From Competibacteraceae bacterium UBA2788 (GTDB taxonomy: Bacteria; Pseudomonadota; Gammaproteobacteria; Competibacterales; Competibacteraceae), in NCBI GenBank assembly GCA_002352185.1, contig DEHY01000218.1:1-13867 (forward strand): a stretch of DNA of 13,867 nucleotides, given 5' to 3'. Position numbers and translations under genes: made by a program. Shown piece by piece: positions 1 through 7,706 of the stretch (positions are counted from its first letter, which is position 1; the number at the start of each line of letters is the position of its first letter). The notes below the pieces were generated by a model. That model was not told where the DNA came from. It searched no databases and saw only the letters and a list, made by a program, of their open reading frames with translations.

Positions 1-42
1 CACTACTTTTTACAGGACTACCCTTTTTCCAAGTCGGAAATT

Positions 43-2316
43 ATGAATCCCCTCGTCAAAATGGCTATTCGTGTCGGTGCATCGAATCTGGTTCGATTTC
101 ATCTCCAGCGCGGCGGTGATATCAACCGGCAGGATGACAACGGTACCTCGCTGCTGATGTTCGCTGCCATCCGTGGCCATGTGGAAATCTGCCAGATTCT
201 GCTGGATGCAGGAGCCGATCCTGTTCTGAAAAATCGTCAGGGCAAGGATGCTCTTGATATGGCTGACACTGCCGGTCATGACACTGTGAAAGCCATATTG
301 CGGGCTGCCATCGCTGCTCGTGTACCGGATATCGGTAGTCAGGCTGTTAATGATGAAGCTGTGATTGAAGTCTTGGCGGATTCCTCTGCCGATGCGCTGG
401 AGTTTGACGCTACGGCCTGGGAGGCAGAGGTTGAAACACCGCCGCCCGAGGGCGATCTCAACTGCCTTGATAGCACCCGTGCCCTTCACCAGATCCTGTC
501 CCATCACGCTCCCATCGATACTGACGCGGACTGGTCGGATATTGAGATCGACTTGCCGAACCTACCTAAGCGCCGACGTGATCGAGTGTGGGCTGAACGC
601 TGGGCGAGTATTACCCCGATTTTGATCCAAGGTCTCCAAGCCGGGAGAGTTTCCCGCGCCGACATTGAATACGCCCTGCAGCATGACGAACCCGATCTGG
701 AAATACAGGGGCGATTGCTGGACCGCATTCTCGGTGAACTGGGCATTCAGGTTGACGGCTGGGTAGATGATAATTTGCCGCTCGACCGTGCTGAACTGAA
801 TCCTGAACAGGAGAACCCGGAAGAGCCGATCATCGATGAAGCACTATGCCTTATTGATTCATGGCAGGATCTGCGCACGGAGCCAGCCAACTGCTACCAG
901 CGCGATCTGAGTAAATTCAGCCTGTTGACTCCCGATGAAGAAATTCAGGTTGCTAGACGTATCGAGGAAGGCGTAAGCCAAATGCTGTTGGCATTGTCCA
1001 GCTATCCGCTCACGGTCGGCGAACTGCTGCGACTTTATGATTCAACCTGCGAGAACGGTACTCCGCTGACCGAGGTGGTCAGTGGTTTCAAGGATATCGA
1101 AGACGTTGCGCCCCTGCTGGATATCGAATTGCTGCTGGCCGCTGATGACCCGGATGCTGTGGTGATTGGCGATCAGGAGGCAGCCAGCGACATTGAGGAT
1201 GAAGATGAAGATGAGGTGCCAGCCACAGTCGAAAACGGCCCTGATCCTGAGGAAACCGCCCGTCGCTTCACAGGCTTGCGCGCCCTGTACCAGCAGACCT
1301 TGGCCAGCATCGACCAACTTGGCTTTCTGAACCCCCAGACTCAGACGCTGCGCCAACAATTGAGCGACCGTTTTCTGCGATTCCGGCTGGCATCGAAGAC
1401 TCTGAATCGGTTGACCGCTCAGTTGTATGCCATGGCTGAACATATTCATGCCTTGGGGGCGCGCAACCCCGACCGGGGCGACCCGCATCTACAGCAGGAA
1501 TGGCGTGCCATTGAGCAAGAAACCCGGCTTCCCATTGAAGTGATCGAAGAGATCAGCAATAGACTGTCAAGCAGCGATGCCAAGGCCCGCTGCGCCCGGC
1601 ATGAAATGACTACGGCCAATCTGCGGTTGGTGATTTCCATTGCCAAGAAGTACACCCACCGGGGCTTGGATATTCTCGACCTGATTCAGGAAGGCAATAC
1701 TGGCCTGATGAAGGCGGTGGACAAATTCGATTACCAGCGCGGCTACAAATTCTCGACCTATGCGACATGGTGGATTCGACAGGCGATTACCCGCGCTATT
1801 GCCGACCAAGCCCGCATTATCCGTATCCCGGTTCACATGATTGAGAACATTAACAAACTGGATCGGATTTCCCGGCAGATGTGGCAGGCGATGGGTCGTG
1901 AACCGATGCCGGATGAACTGGCCCAACAGATGGAAATACCGGAAGACCGGGTGCGTAAGATGCTGGAGATCGTCAGTGAGCCGAGTTCGCTGGAAACGCT
2001 TATGGGCGATGGCGAGGGAGATGAAAGTCTTGCGGATCGGCTGGAAGACTTGCAGGCCGTATCGCCGGAACAGGCAGCGATCAACGACAACCTGGAAGAG
2101 AACATTCGCCGACTGCTGGATAATCTCAAGCCACGGGATGCTGAGGTTATCCGCCTGCGCTTTGGGATCGATGCACCGTCAGCACAAACCCTTGAAGAAA
2201 TCGGCCAGCAGTTTGATGTAACCCGCGAGCGCATCCGCCAGATCGAAGCCAAGGCGCTAAAAAAGCTGGCTCATCCCAACCGCTCGGACATACTGCATGA
2301 TTTTCTATCGCCATGA
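43..2316 (+). CDS. Ankyrin-repeat / RpoD-like sigma-70 fusion protein
   Basis: A primary-type sigma factor that should bind core RNA polymerase and direct it to promoters. Of 757 residues, about 4-95 form three ankyrin-like units; the clearest contains [20 protein letters not shown] (41-60). Residues about 190-240 resemble sigma region 1.1 ([12 protein letters not shown], then [11 protein letters not shown]). Regions 1.2/2.1 start near 283-310 ([17 protein letters not shown]). A non-conserved region follows, with an acidic run (383-391). Regions 2.2-2.4 lie at about 520-600: [16 protein letters not shown], then [18 protein letters not shown], keeping the Gln and Thr that read the -10 element in E. 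coli RpoD. Region 3 follows, then region 4.2 (about 714-757) with the helix-turn-helix [15 protein letters not shown]. coli RpoD has 613 residues; the extra length is N-terminal. The start at 43 keeps the first ankyrin helix; the upstream CGGAA is a weak ribosome binding site. It overlaps the GHKL gene by 4 nt, so it belongs to the defence operon. Sigma assignment is certain; its role in defence is inferred. Confidence 0.93.
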   Translation: MNPLVKMAIRVGASNLVRFHLQRGGDINRQDDNGTSLLMFAAIRGHVEICQILLDAGADPVLKNRQGKDALDMADTAGHDTVKAILRAAIAARVPDIGSQAVNDEAVIEVLADSSADALEFDATAWEAEVETPPPEGDLNCLDSTRALHQILSHHAPIDTDADWSDIEIDLPNLPKRRRDRVWAERWASITPILIQGLQAGRVSRADIEYALQHDEPDLEIQGRLLDRILGELGIQVDGWVDDNLPLDRAELNPEQENPEEPIIDEALCLIDSWQDLRTEPANCYQRDLSKFSLLTPDEEIQVARRIEEGVSQMLLALSSYPLTVGELLRLYDSTCENGTPLTEVVSGFKDIEDVAPLLDIELLLAADDPDAVVIGDQEAASDIEDEDEDEVPATVENGPDPEETARRFTGLRALYQQTLASIDQLGFLNPQTQTLRQQLSDRFLRFRLASKTLNRLTAQLYAMAEHIHALGARNPDRGDPHLQQEWRAIEQETRLPIEVIEEISNRLSSSDAKARCARHEMTTANLRLVISIAKKYTHRGLDILDLIQEGNTGLMKAVDKFDYQRGYKFSTYATWWIRQAITRAIADQARIIRIPVHMIENINKLDRISRQMWQAMGREPMPDELAQQMEIPEDRVRKMLEIVSEPSSLETLMGDGEGDESLADRLEDLQAVSPEQAAINDNLEENIRRLLDNLKPRDAEVIRLRFGIDAPSAQTLEEIGQQFDVTRERIRQIEAKALKKLAHPNRSDILHDFLSP

Positions 2317-3824
2317 TGCAAACTGCGATGATTCGATCCCGACATGCACCACCCAAGGCCAGCGCGATGCTGGAAGCCCTGCGTGGACTGGGCTACACCA
2401 CGGCCACTGCTTTGGCCGATGTCATTGACAACAGCATTGCCGCCCGGGCTGCAACCGTTCATCTCCGGTTTGTGTGGGCTGGACCAGCCAGTGCCCTGTA
2501 CATTCTCGACGATGGCGATGGCATGGACGCCGGCGAACTGGACCGGGCCATGCGGCTGGGCGAACGCAGCCCTCTGGAGACCCGCGCTGCCCACGATCTG
2601 GGCCGATTCGGACTGGGGCTGAAAACCGCTTCGCTGTCGCAATGCCGGCGGCTGACCGTCGCCAGCCGCCGGGACGGGCAAACCCACTGCCTGCGCTGGG
2701 ATCTGGATGATATCGCCCGGCGCCCAGACGATGGCTGGTATCTACTGGAGGATGCCGCCGAAGGTTCAGCCGAGTACTTTCGGGTTCTGGACGAACAGTC
2801 GCAGGGTACGCTGGTACTCTGGGAAGTGCTGGATCGGATTGTTACGCCCGAATTCTGTGAACAGGATTTTCTCGATCTGATCGACCGGGTGGAACAGCAT
2901 CTGGCTATGGTATTTCACCGCTATCTTGAAGGGCCATGTCCCCGGCTGCGGATTCTGATTAACGACCGCCCGGTCAATCCGTGGGATCCATTTCTAATCG
3001 GCCACCCCGCCACTTGGTCTTCACCGGTGCAACGCTACCGGAGTGCGGCAGGCTGGGTTGAAGTCCAGGGCCATGTACTCCCACACCATGATCGGCTGGA
3101 GTCCGGTGCCTACGAACCTGCCGGCGGGCCGGAAGGCTGGACCTCGCAACAGGGATTCTACGTCTACCGCAACGCCCGGCTGCTGGTCGCAGGCGGCTGG
3201 CTGGGACTGGGTCAGGGACGCAGTTGGACGCGGGAGGAAGCCCATCGGCTGGCACGGATCCGCATTGACATCCCCAACAGCGCCGATGCCGACTGGAAAA
3301 TCGACATTCGCAAGTCCACGGCCCGGCCACCGGTCGCTCTGCGTAAACGGCTGCTCCGCCTCGCCGAGGATATCCGCCAGCGGGCGCGACGGGTCTTTGC
3401 CCATCGGAGGCGGATAGTCCAAGTGGGCGGGACTGAACCGCTCGCCGAAGCTTGGCAAACCGAACAGGGCAACGGGGGTATGCGCTACCGAATCAGCGAA
3501 GACCATCCAGCCATCAAAGCCGTTCTCGAAAGTGCCGGGCCGCTGCTTCCACAAATCCGCGCCATGTTGCGGGTTATCGAGGAAACCGTGCCGGTGCAGC
3601 GCATCTGGTTGGATACTACCGAGGGCAAGGAAGTCCCGCGTACCGGCTTTGTGGGCGAAGCGCCGGCCGAGGTTGTGGCCGTTCTGGAGGTGATGTTCAG
3701 GAACATGGTTCAGAGAAGGGGACTTTCGCCACATCTGGCCCGTGAACAGTTGCTTCGCACCGAACCGTTTCATCAGTATCCCGATCTGGTTCGCAACCTG
3801 CCGGACATTCTGACCCCTGCATAA
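2313..3824 (+). CDS. GHKL ATPase, MutL/MORC-like (mza-type defence component)
   Basis: A 503-residue ATPase of the gyrase/HSP90/histidine kinase/MutL fold. Such proteins dimerise on ATP binding and are thought to remodel DNA-protein complexes. Three ATP-site motifs are visible: an N box [12 protein letters not shown] (33-44), a G1 box ILDDGDGMD (64-72) and a G2 lid [15 protein letters not shown] (95-109). The central part (about 210-340) fits the S5-like transducer domain, ending in [19 protein letters not shown] (317-335), which I recognise from this family. The C-terminal 160 residues have no motif I can name. The general-base glutamate of MutL is replaced by Asp36, apparently a family trait. 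The start ATG overlaps the sigma stop (ATGATG), with no strong ribosome binding site, so translation is probably coupled; a start one codon later is equally possible. Next to Z1, DUF4420 and AIPR genes, this matches the MutL-like member of MORC-type restriction neighbourhoods and mza systems. Mismatch-repair MutL itself is unlikely given length and context. Confidence 0.9.
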   Translation: MMQTAMIRSRHAPPKASAMLEALRGLGYTTATALADVIDNSIAARAATVHLRFVWAGPASALYILDDGDGMDAGELDRAMRLGERSPLETRAAHDLGRFGLGLKTASLSQCRRLTVASRRDGQTHCLRWDLDDIARRPDDGWYLLEDAAEGSAEYFRVLDEQSQGTLVLWEVLDRIVTPEFCEQDFLDLIDRVEQHLAMVFHRYLEGPCPRLRILINDRPVNPWDPFLIGHPATWSSPVQRYRSAAGWVEVQGHVLPHHDRLESGAYEPAGGPEGWTSQQGFYVYRNARLLVAGGWLGLGQGRSWTREEAHRLARIRIDIPNSADADWKIDIRKSTARPPVALRKRLLRLAEDIRQRARRVFAHRRRIVQVGGTEPLAEAWQTEQGNGGMRYRISEDHPAIKAVLESAGPLLPQIRAMLRVIEETVPVQRIWLDTTEGKEVPRTGFVGEAPAEVVAVLEVMFRNMVQRRGLSPHLAREQLLRTEPFHQYPDLVRNLPDILTPA

Positions 3825-3841
3825 ATTCCCCAGAGATCCGC

Positions 3842-6709
3842 ATGAAAGATAACGAACAAAAGATCGTCAAGATGGCCCAGTTGATGCTGTTGGACATTCC
3901 GGATCGCACCAGCATTACCCCTATGATTATTCAGGAACACATTGATCAGATCATCAGTATGCGTCGAGTCAGGCAACCTGATTGGGGGCAGGATATTGAT
4001 TACAGCGTCGTGATCGATGAACTGATCCGTCGTTTCAGCCAGTGGATTGGCAAGGATTCCACGCTACAGAACGGGGAAGGACATATCCCGTGGCTGACCG
4101 CTGCCCGCAAGCAGAACTGGATTTATTGGCTGCGTTATCGCGAATGGCTCGAATTCAAACTGTCTCCCGTAGCCATCGATGCTCTTGACCAATCCACCGA
4201 CCGGGTTCTGAGCTTGCTGGAGAATCCGCAGCGTGAAGGGGTCTGGGACCGGCGCGGACTGGTGGTCGGACATGTGCAGTCGGGCAAGACCAGCCATTAC
4301 ACCGGCCTGATCAACAAGGCCGCCGATGCCGGCTACAAAATCATCATTGTGCTGGCAGGACTACATAACAACCTACGGGCGCAAACCCAGATGCGGCTTG
4401 ATGAGGGCTTTCTTGGCTACGAAACTGGACCGGTTACCGGCGATGCTCTCCGCACCATTGGCGTGGGTGAAATCAACAGCGACCTTGGCATTCGTCCGAA
4501 TTTCGCCACCAACCGCTCCCAAAACGGCGATTTCAACACCAAAGTGGCCCGAAATTTCGGCGTCAGCCCGGAAAAGCGGCCTTGGCTGTTCGTGGTCAAG
4601 AAGAACAAAACCGTCCTGAAGCGGCTGTTGGGCTGGATTCACAACCATGTCGCCAATACCCAGGATCAGGAAACGGGACGAAGAATCGTGACCCATCTGC
4701 CCCTGCTGCTGATCGATGACGAAGCGGATCACGCTTCGGTCGATACGGGTAACCAGATTATTGACGAACAGGGGCATCCCGACCCGCAACACGAACCAAC
4801 CGCCATCAACCGGCTGGTGCGCCAGATTCTGCATACCTTCATCCGTTCGGCTTATGTGGGCTACACGGCAACGCCGTTTGCCAATATTTTCATCCACGAG
4901 CGGGGCGTAACCACAGAAGAAGGCCCCGATCTGTTTCCTGCCGCGTTCATCATCAATCTGGCCGCTCCCTCCAACTATGTCGGCCCGGCCCGGGTATTTG
5001 GACTGCGCGTTGGCGACTTACGGGAAGACGGTCTGCCGCTGATCCGCGAAGTGACTGATTATGCGACCGGTGATGGCGCTCAGGGCTGGATGCCTCAGCG
5101 GCATAAAAACGGCCACAATCCACTCTATCAGGGGCAGGACAGTTTGCCGCCTTCGCTGGTGGAAGCTATTGATGCGTTTTTGCTGTCCTGCGCGGTGCGC
5201 CAGTTATGCGGACAGGGCCGCGAACATGCGTCGATGCTGGTTCATGTCACCCGCTTCACTGCGGTTCAGAAGCAAGTGGCCCGCCAGATCGAGACACATA
5301 AGCGGCATATCCGGCAAAGGCTGCAACGACAGGTCGATCATTTGCCTCTGGTTGAACGACTGGCGATGCTCTGGGAGCGGGATTTCGTTCCGACCAGCAC
5401 CGGGATCGATGACGACATCACGGGTGGCATAGCGACGTTGCCCCCTTGGTCGGCCATTCTGACGGTACTGCCGGAGATCATTGAGGATGTTCAGGTACGT
5501 ATGATCAACGGCACAGCAAAGGATGCGCTGGACTATGTGGAACATCAGGAAACCGGGTTGAAAGTCATTGCCATTGGTGGCGACAAGCTGGCCCGGGGCC
5601 TGACTCTGGAGGGTCTGAGCGTCAGCTACTTCCTGCGTGCCTCCCGCATGTACGACACGCTCATGCAGATGGGGCGCTGGTTTGGTTACCGGCCCGGCTA
5701 TCTGGATGTCTGCCGACTCTACACCACAGGCGATTTGATCGAGTGGTTTGGGCACATTGCTGATGCCAGCGAGGAACTGCGCCAGGAATTTGACCTGATG
5801 GCGGAAAGCGGCGGTACGCCCCGCGACTACGGATTGCGGGTGCAATCGCATCCGGTGCTGATGGTTACTTCACCATTGAAGATGCGCACTGCCAAGAGTC
5901 TGATGCTTTCATTTAGTGGCTGTATTCTGGAAACGGTCGCCCTGTACCGGGATCAGAGGCCATTACAGCGCAATCTGGCCGCGACCCAGGCCTTTTTGAA
6001 TGCGCTCACACCGCCCGATGAACTCAGTCCTGAACGCTGGCGAAATGGTAGCCAGCAGTCGTGGGAAGGCGGCTTTCTCTGGAAGGCAGTTTCTCACGAA
6101 CCGGTTATCGAGTTTCTGACCCGGTATCAAACGCACCCCGCAGCCCGCAAGGTTAACGGTGATCTGCTGGCCGAATTTATTGGATCAATGGCGGAAATCG
6201 GGGAACTGACCTCTTGGACTGTAGCGTTAATCAGTGGTGACGGCAAAAGAGTGAGCATGACGGACGGTCTGGAAATCAATATGCTGAAACGTGCCCGAAA
6301 GGGCGAACACCCGGATCGCTACTCTATCGGTCGGCTGCTTTCCCCCCGCGATGAAGCTATTGATCTCGACGAGGCGGCGTGGCTGGCGGCACTGGCGGAG
6401 ACCCAACACAGCTTCAAGCCGGATCCGGGCCGGCTCCATGAGAACCAGGAACTTCCCAAAATACCCAGTGGCCCGGCGATCCGCAAAATCCGGGGATTTG
6501 GGGCTGAAGGCGTACCAGCGCATCCCGAACGCGGGTTGCTGATGCTTTATCCACTCGATCCGGAACACGCACAGCTACCCGACGATACTCCAGCCGTTAT
6601 TGCGTTCGGCATCAGCTTCCCCGGCAGTCATGCCGGGCGGAAAGTGGAATACAAGGTCAACAATGTACTCTGGGAGCAGTGGGAGCAGGAATATGGCGCT
6701 GCCGAATGA
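3842..6709 (+). CDS. Z1 domain superfamily II helicase/ATPase
   Basis: A 955-residue protein of the Z1 family (called endonuclease in databases, but with superfamily II helicase motifs). It probably uses ATP to move along or unwind DNA for the associated nuclease. Visible motifs: Walker A GHVQSGKT (143-150); motif Ia near VLAGLHNNLRAQTQ (170-183); Walker B LLIDDEADHASVD (289-301) with a literal DEAD box at 293-296; motif III YVGYTATPFANIF (338-350); a motif V-like segment GGDKLARGLTLEGL (579-592); and the arginine-finger motif QMGRWFGYR (609-617). The Z1 domain proper spans about 440-690. The remaining C-terminal 270 residues are unassigned. It starts 17 nt after the GHKL stop, with a weak AGAG ribosome binding site, and ends 17 nt inside the next gene. 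No nuclease motif stands out to me, so cleavage is more likely done by the DUF4420 or AIPR partners. Family assignment is firm; mechanism is inferred. Confidence 0.94.
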   Translation: MKDNEQKIVKMAQLMLLDIPDRTSITPMIIQEHIDQIISMRRVRQPDWGQDIDYSVVIDELIRRFSQWIGKDSTLQNGEGHIPWLTAARKQNWIYWLRYREWLEFKLSPVAIDALDQSTDRVLSLLENPQREGVWDRRGLVVGHVQSGKTSHYTGLINKAADAGYKIIIVLAGLHNNLRAQTQMRLDEGFLGYETGPVTGDALRTIGVGEINSDLGIRPNFATNRSQNGDFNTKVARNFGVSPEKRPWLFVVKKNKTVLKRLLGWIHNHVANTQDQETGRRIVTHLPLLLIDDEADHASVDTGNQIIDEQGHPDPQHEPTAINRLVRQILHTFIRSAYVGYTATPFANIFIHERGVTTEEGPDLFPAAFIINLAAPSNYVGPARVFGLRVGDLREDGLPLIREVTDYATGDGAQGWMPQRHKNGHNPLYQGQDSLPPSLVEAIDAFLLSCAVRQLCGQGREHASMLVHVTRFTAVQKQVARQIETHKRHIRQRLQRQVDHLPLVERLAMLWERDFVPTSTGIDDDITGGIATLPPWSAILTVLPEIIEDVQVRMINGTAKDALDYVEHQETGLKVIAIGGDKLARGLTLEGLSVSYFLRASRMYDTLMQMGRWFGYRPGYLDVCRLYTTGDLIEWFGHIADASEELRQEFDLMAESGGTPRDYGLRVQSHPVLMVTSPLKMRTAKSLMLSFSGCILETVALYRDQRPLQRNLAATQAFLNALTPPDELSPERWRNGSQQSWEGGFLWKAVSHEPVIEFLTRYQTHPAARKVNGDLLAEFIGSMAEIGELTSWTVALISGDGKRVSMTDGLEINMLKRARKGEHPDRYSIGRLLSPRDEAIDLDEAAWLAALAETQHSFKPDPGRLHENQELPKIPSGPAIRKIRGFGAEGVPAHPERGLLMLYPLDPEHAQLPDDTPAVIAFGISFPGSHAGRKVEYKVNNVLWEQWEQEYGAAE
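6682..6690 (+). promoter_or_regulatory. Ribosome binding site for the DUF4420 gene
   Basis: GGAGCAGGA lies just before the ATG at 6693, inside the end of the Z1 coding sequence. It favours this start over an ATG-type start at 6600, which would put 31 unneeded residues deep in the Z1 gene. Confidence 0.55.
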
Positions 6710-7700
6710 ACGCGAGGTGTTGCTGACGGCTTGGCGGGCGTTGGCAGGCCACACCAATGAACCGGGCTGGCGCTGTATTTCTGTGGCGACCTACGCTCAC
6801 TGTCACCTGCTGGCGGGCCGGCGCTTTCCCGGCAATGAGGAGGCACTGCTGGTGGGGTTCCATCTGGCGATCCCACCGACTGAATTGCCACTGGGGCATG
6901 GCTTTGCTGTTCTGACCGTCGATATGGGAACCATCGAGCCGGATCGAGTCTGGTTTGGGCTGGTGCGTCAGCCGGCTGGCAATCCTGAAATGTTTACCCT
7001 GATGGCCGCTGATATGGTCTCGACGCTGGGCGCGGCGTCCGGCCTGGATGAAGGATCAATCTTCCGGCTGTTTCTGGACCGGATCCGGGCCTGGCAGAAC
7101 TTTATGCGCCGGGGACGGGATGGACTGTTGAGCGCAGAAGCCGAACTCGGTCTGCATGGTGAGCTGATCCTGTTGGCGTTGCTGCTGGATGCGGGACTGG
7201 AAGCGCTACCAGCGGTCGAGGCTTGGCGTGGGCCGCTGCACGGCCTGCATGATTTTGAAACCGCCATCGGGGCTATTGAAGTCAAGACCACGGCCTCGGA
7301 ACAGGGCTTTCCGGTCAAGATTCTGTCGCTGGAACAACTGGATTCACGCCTTGTGGAATCGCTCTATCTGGCTGGATTGCATCTGAGCGCCGACCCGGAG
7401 GGGCTGAATCTCTCCGGACGGGTCGAGGCGGTTCGGCTCCGGCTGCGGAACGATCCAGCCGCACTGCACACCTTTAACACGCTGCTGCTGCATACCGGCT
7501 ATGCTGATGCCATGGCGGATCACTATCCCCAGTGCTTTGTCCATGACCGGAGCCGCTTGCTGCGGGTAAATGATCACTTTCCCAGCCTCACCCGGCACAA
7601 AGTGCCGCCGGAAATCAGCACGGTTCGCTACGAAATCGACCTCGACCAGATCGAAGGCGGAGACTGGACACTGACCGATATCCTGCTCCACAACGAGTAA
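6693..7700 (+). CDS. DUF4420 / PD-(D/E)XK motif nuclease-like protein
   Basis: A 335-residue protein resembling the PD-(D/E)XK motif family (DUF4420), the 'DUF' of mza systems and the likely DNA-cutting subunit. The nuclease signature is SAEAELGLHGEL (147-158) with Glu157, HDF (186-188) with Asp187, then AIEVKTT (194-200) with Glu196 and Lys198. This is the E...D...ExK arrangement of restriction-endonuclease folds. The N-terminal 140 residues and the C-terminal 130 have no motif I recognise; the C-terminus contains a YEIDLDQIEGGDW block typical of the family. The start at 6693 is chosen because it follows a good ribosome binding site and overlaps the Z1 end by only 17 nt; the frame stays open back to 6600. 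The stop lies 6 nt before the AIPR gene. Catalytic residues are intact, so active cleavage is plausible. Target and strand preference cannot be read from sequence. Confidence 0.85.
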   Translation: MALPNEREVLLTAWRALAGHTNEPGWRCISVATYAHCHLLAGRRFPGNEEALLVGFHLAIPPTELPLGHGFAVLTVDMGTIEPDRVWFGLVRQPAGNPEMFTLMAADMVSTLGAASGLDEGSIFRLFLDRIRAWQNFMRRGRDGLLSAEAELGLHGELILLALLLDAGLEALPAVEAWRGPLHGLHDFETAIGAIEVKTTASEQGFPVKILSLEQLDSRLVESLYLAGLHLSADPEGLNLSGRVEAVRLRLRNDPAALHTFNTLLLHTGYADAMADHYPQCFVHDRSRLLRVNDHFPSLTRHKVPPEISTVRYEIDLDQIEGGDWTLTDILLHNE

Positions 7701-7706
7701 AACAGC

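Noticed and set aside
1..42. Promoter of the defence operon
   Set aside because: Only 42 bases precede the first start codon. No -10/-35 pair is recognisable, so the promoter is probably outside the window.
3021..3773. 250-residue - strand frame opposite the GHKL gene
   Set aside because: It has no recognisable domain and the opposite strand encodes a well-motifed ATPase.
6600..6692. Upstream start for the DUF4420 gene adding 31 residues
   Set aside because: It lies deep within the Z1 coding sequence, lacks a good ribosome binding site, and the added residues look like a frame-shifted shadow of Z1. The ATG at 6693 has GGAGCAGGA just before it.
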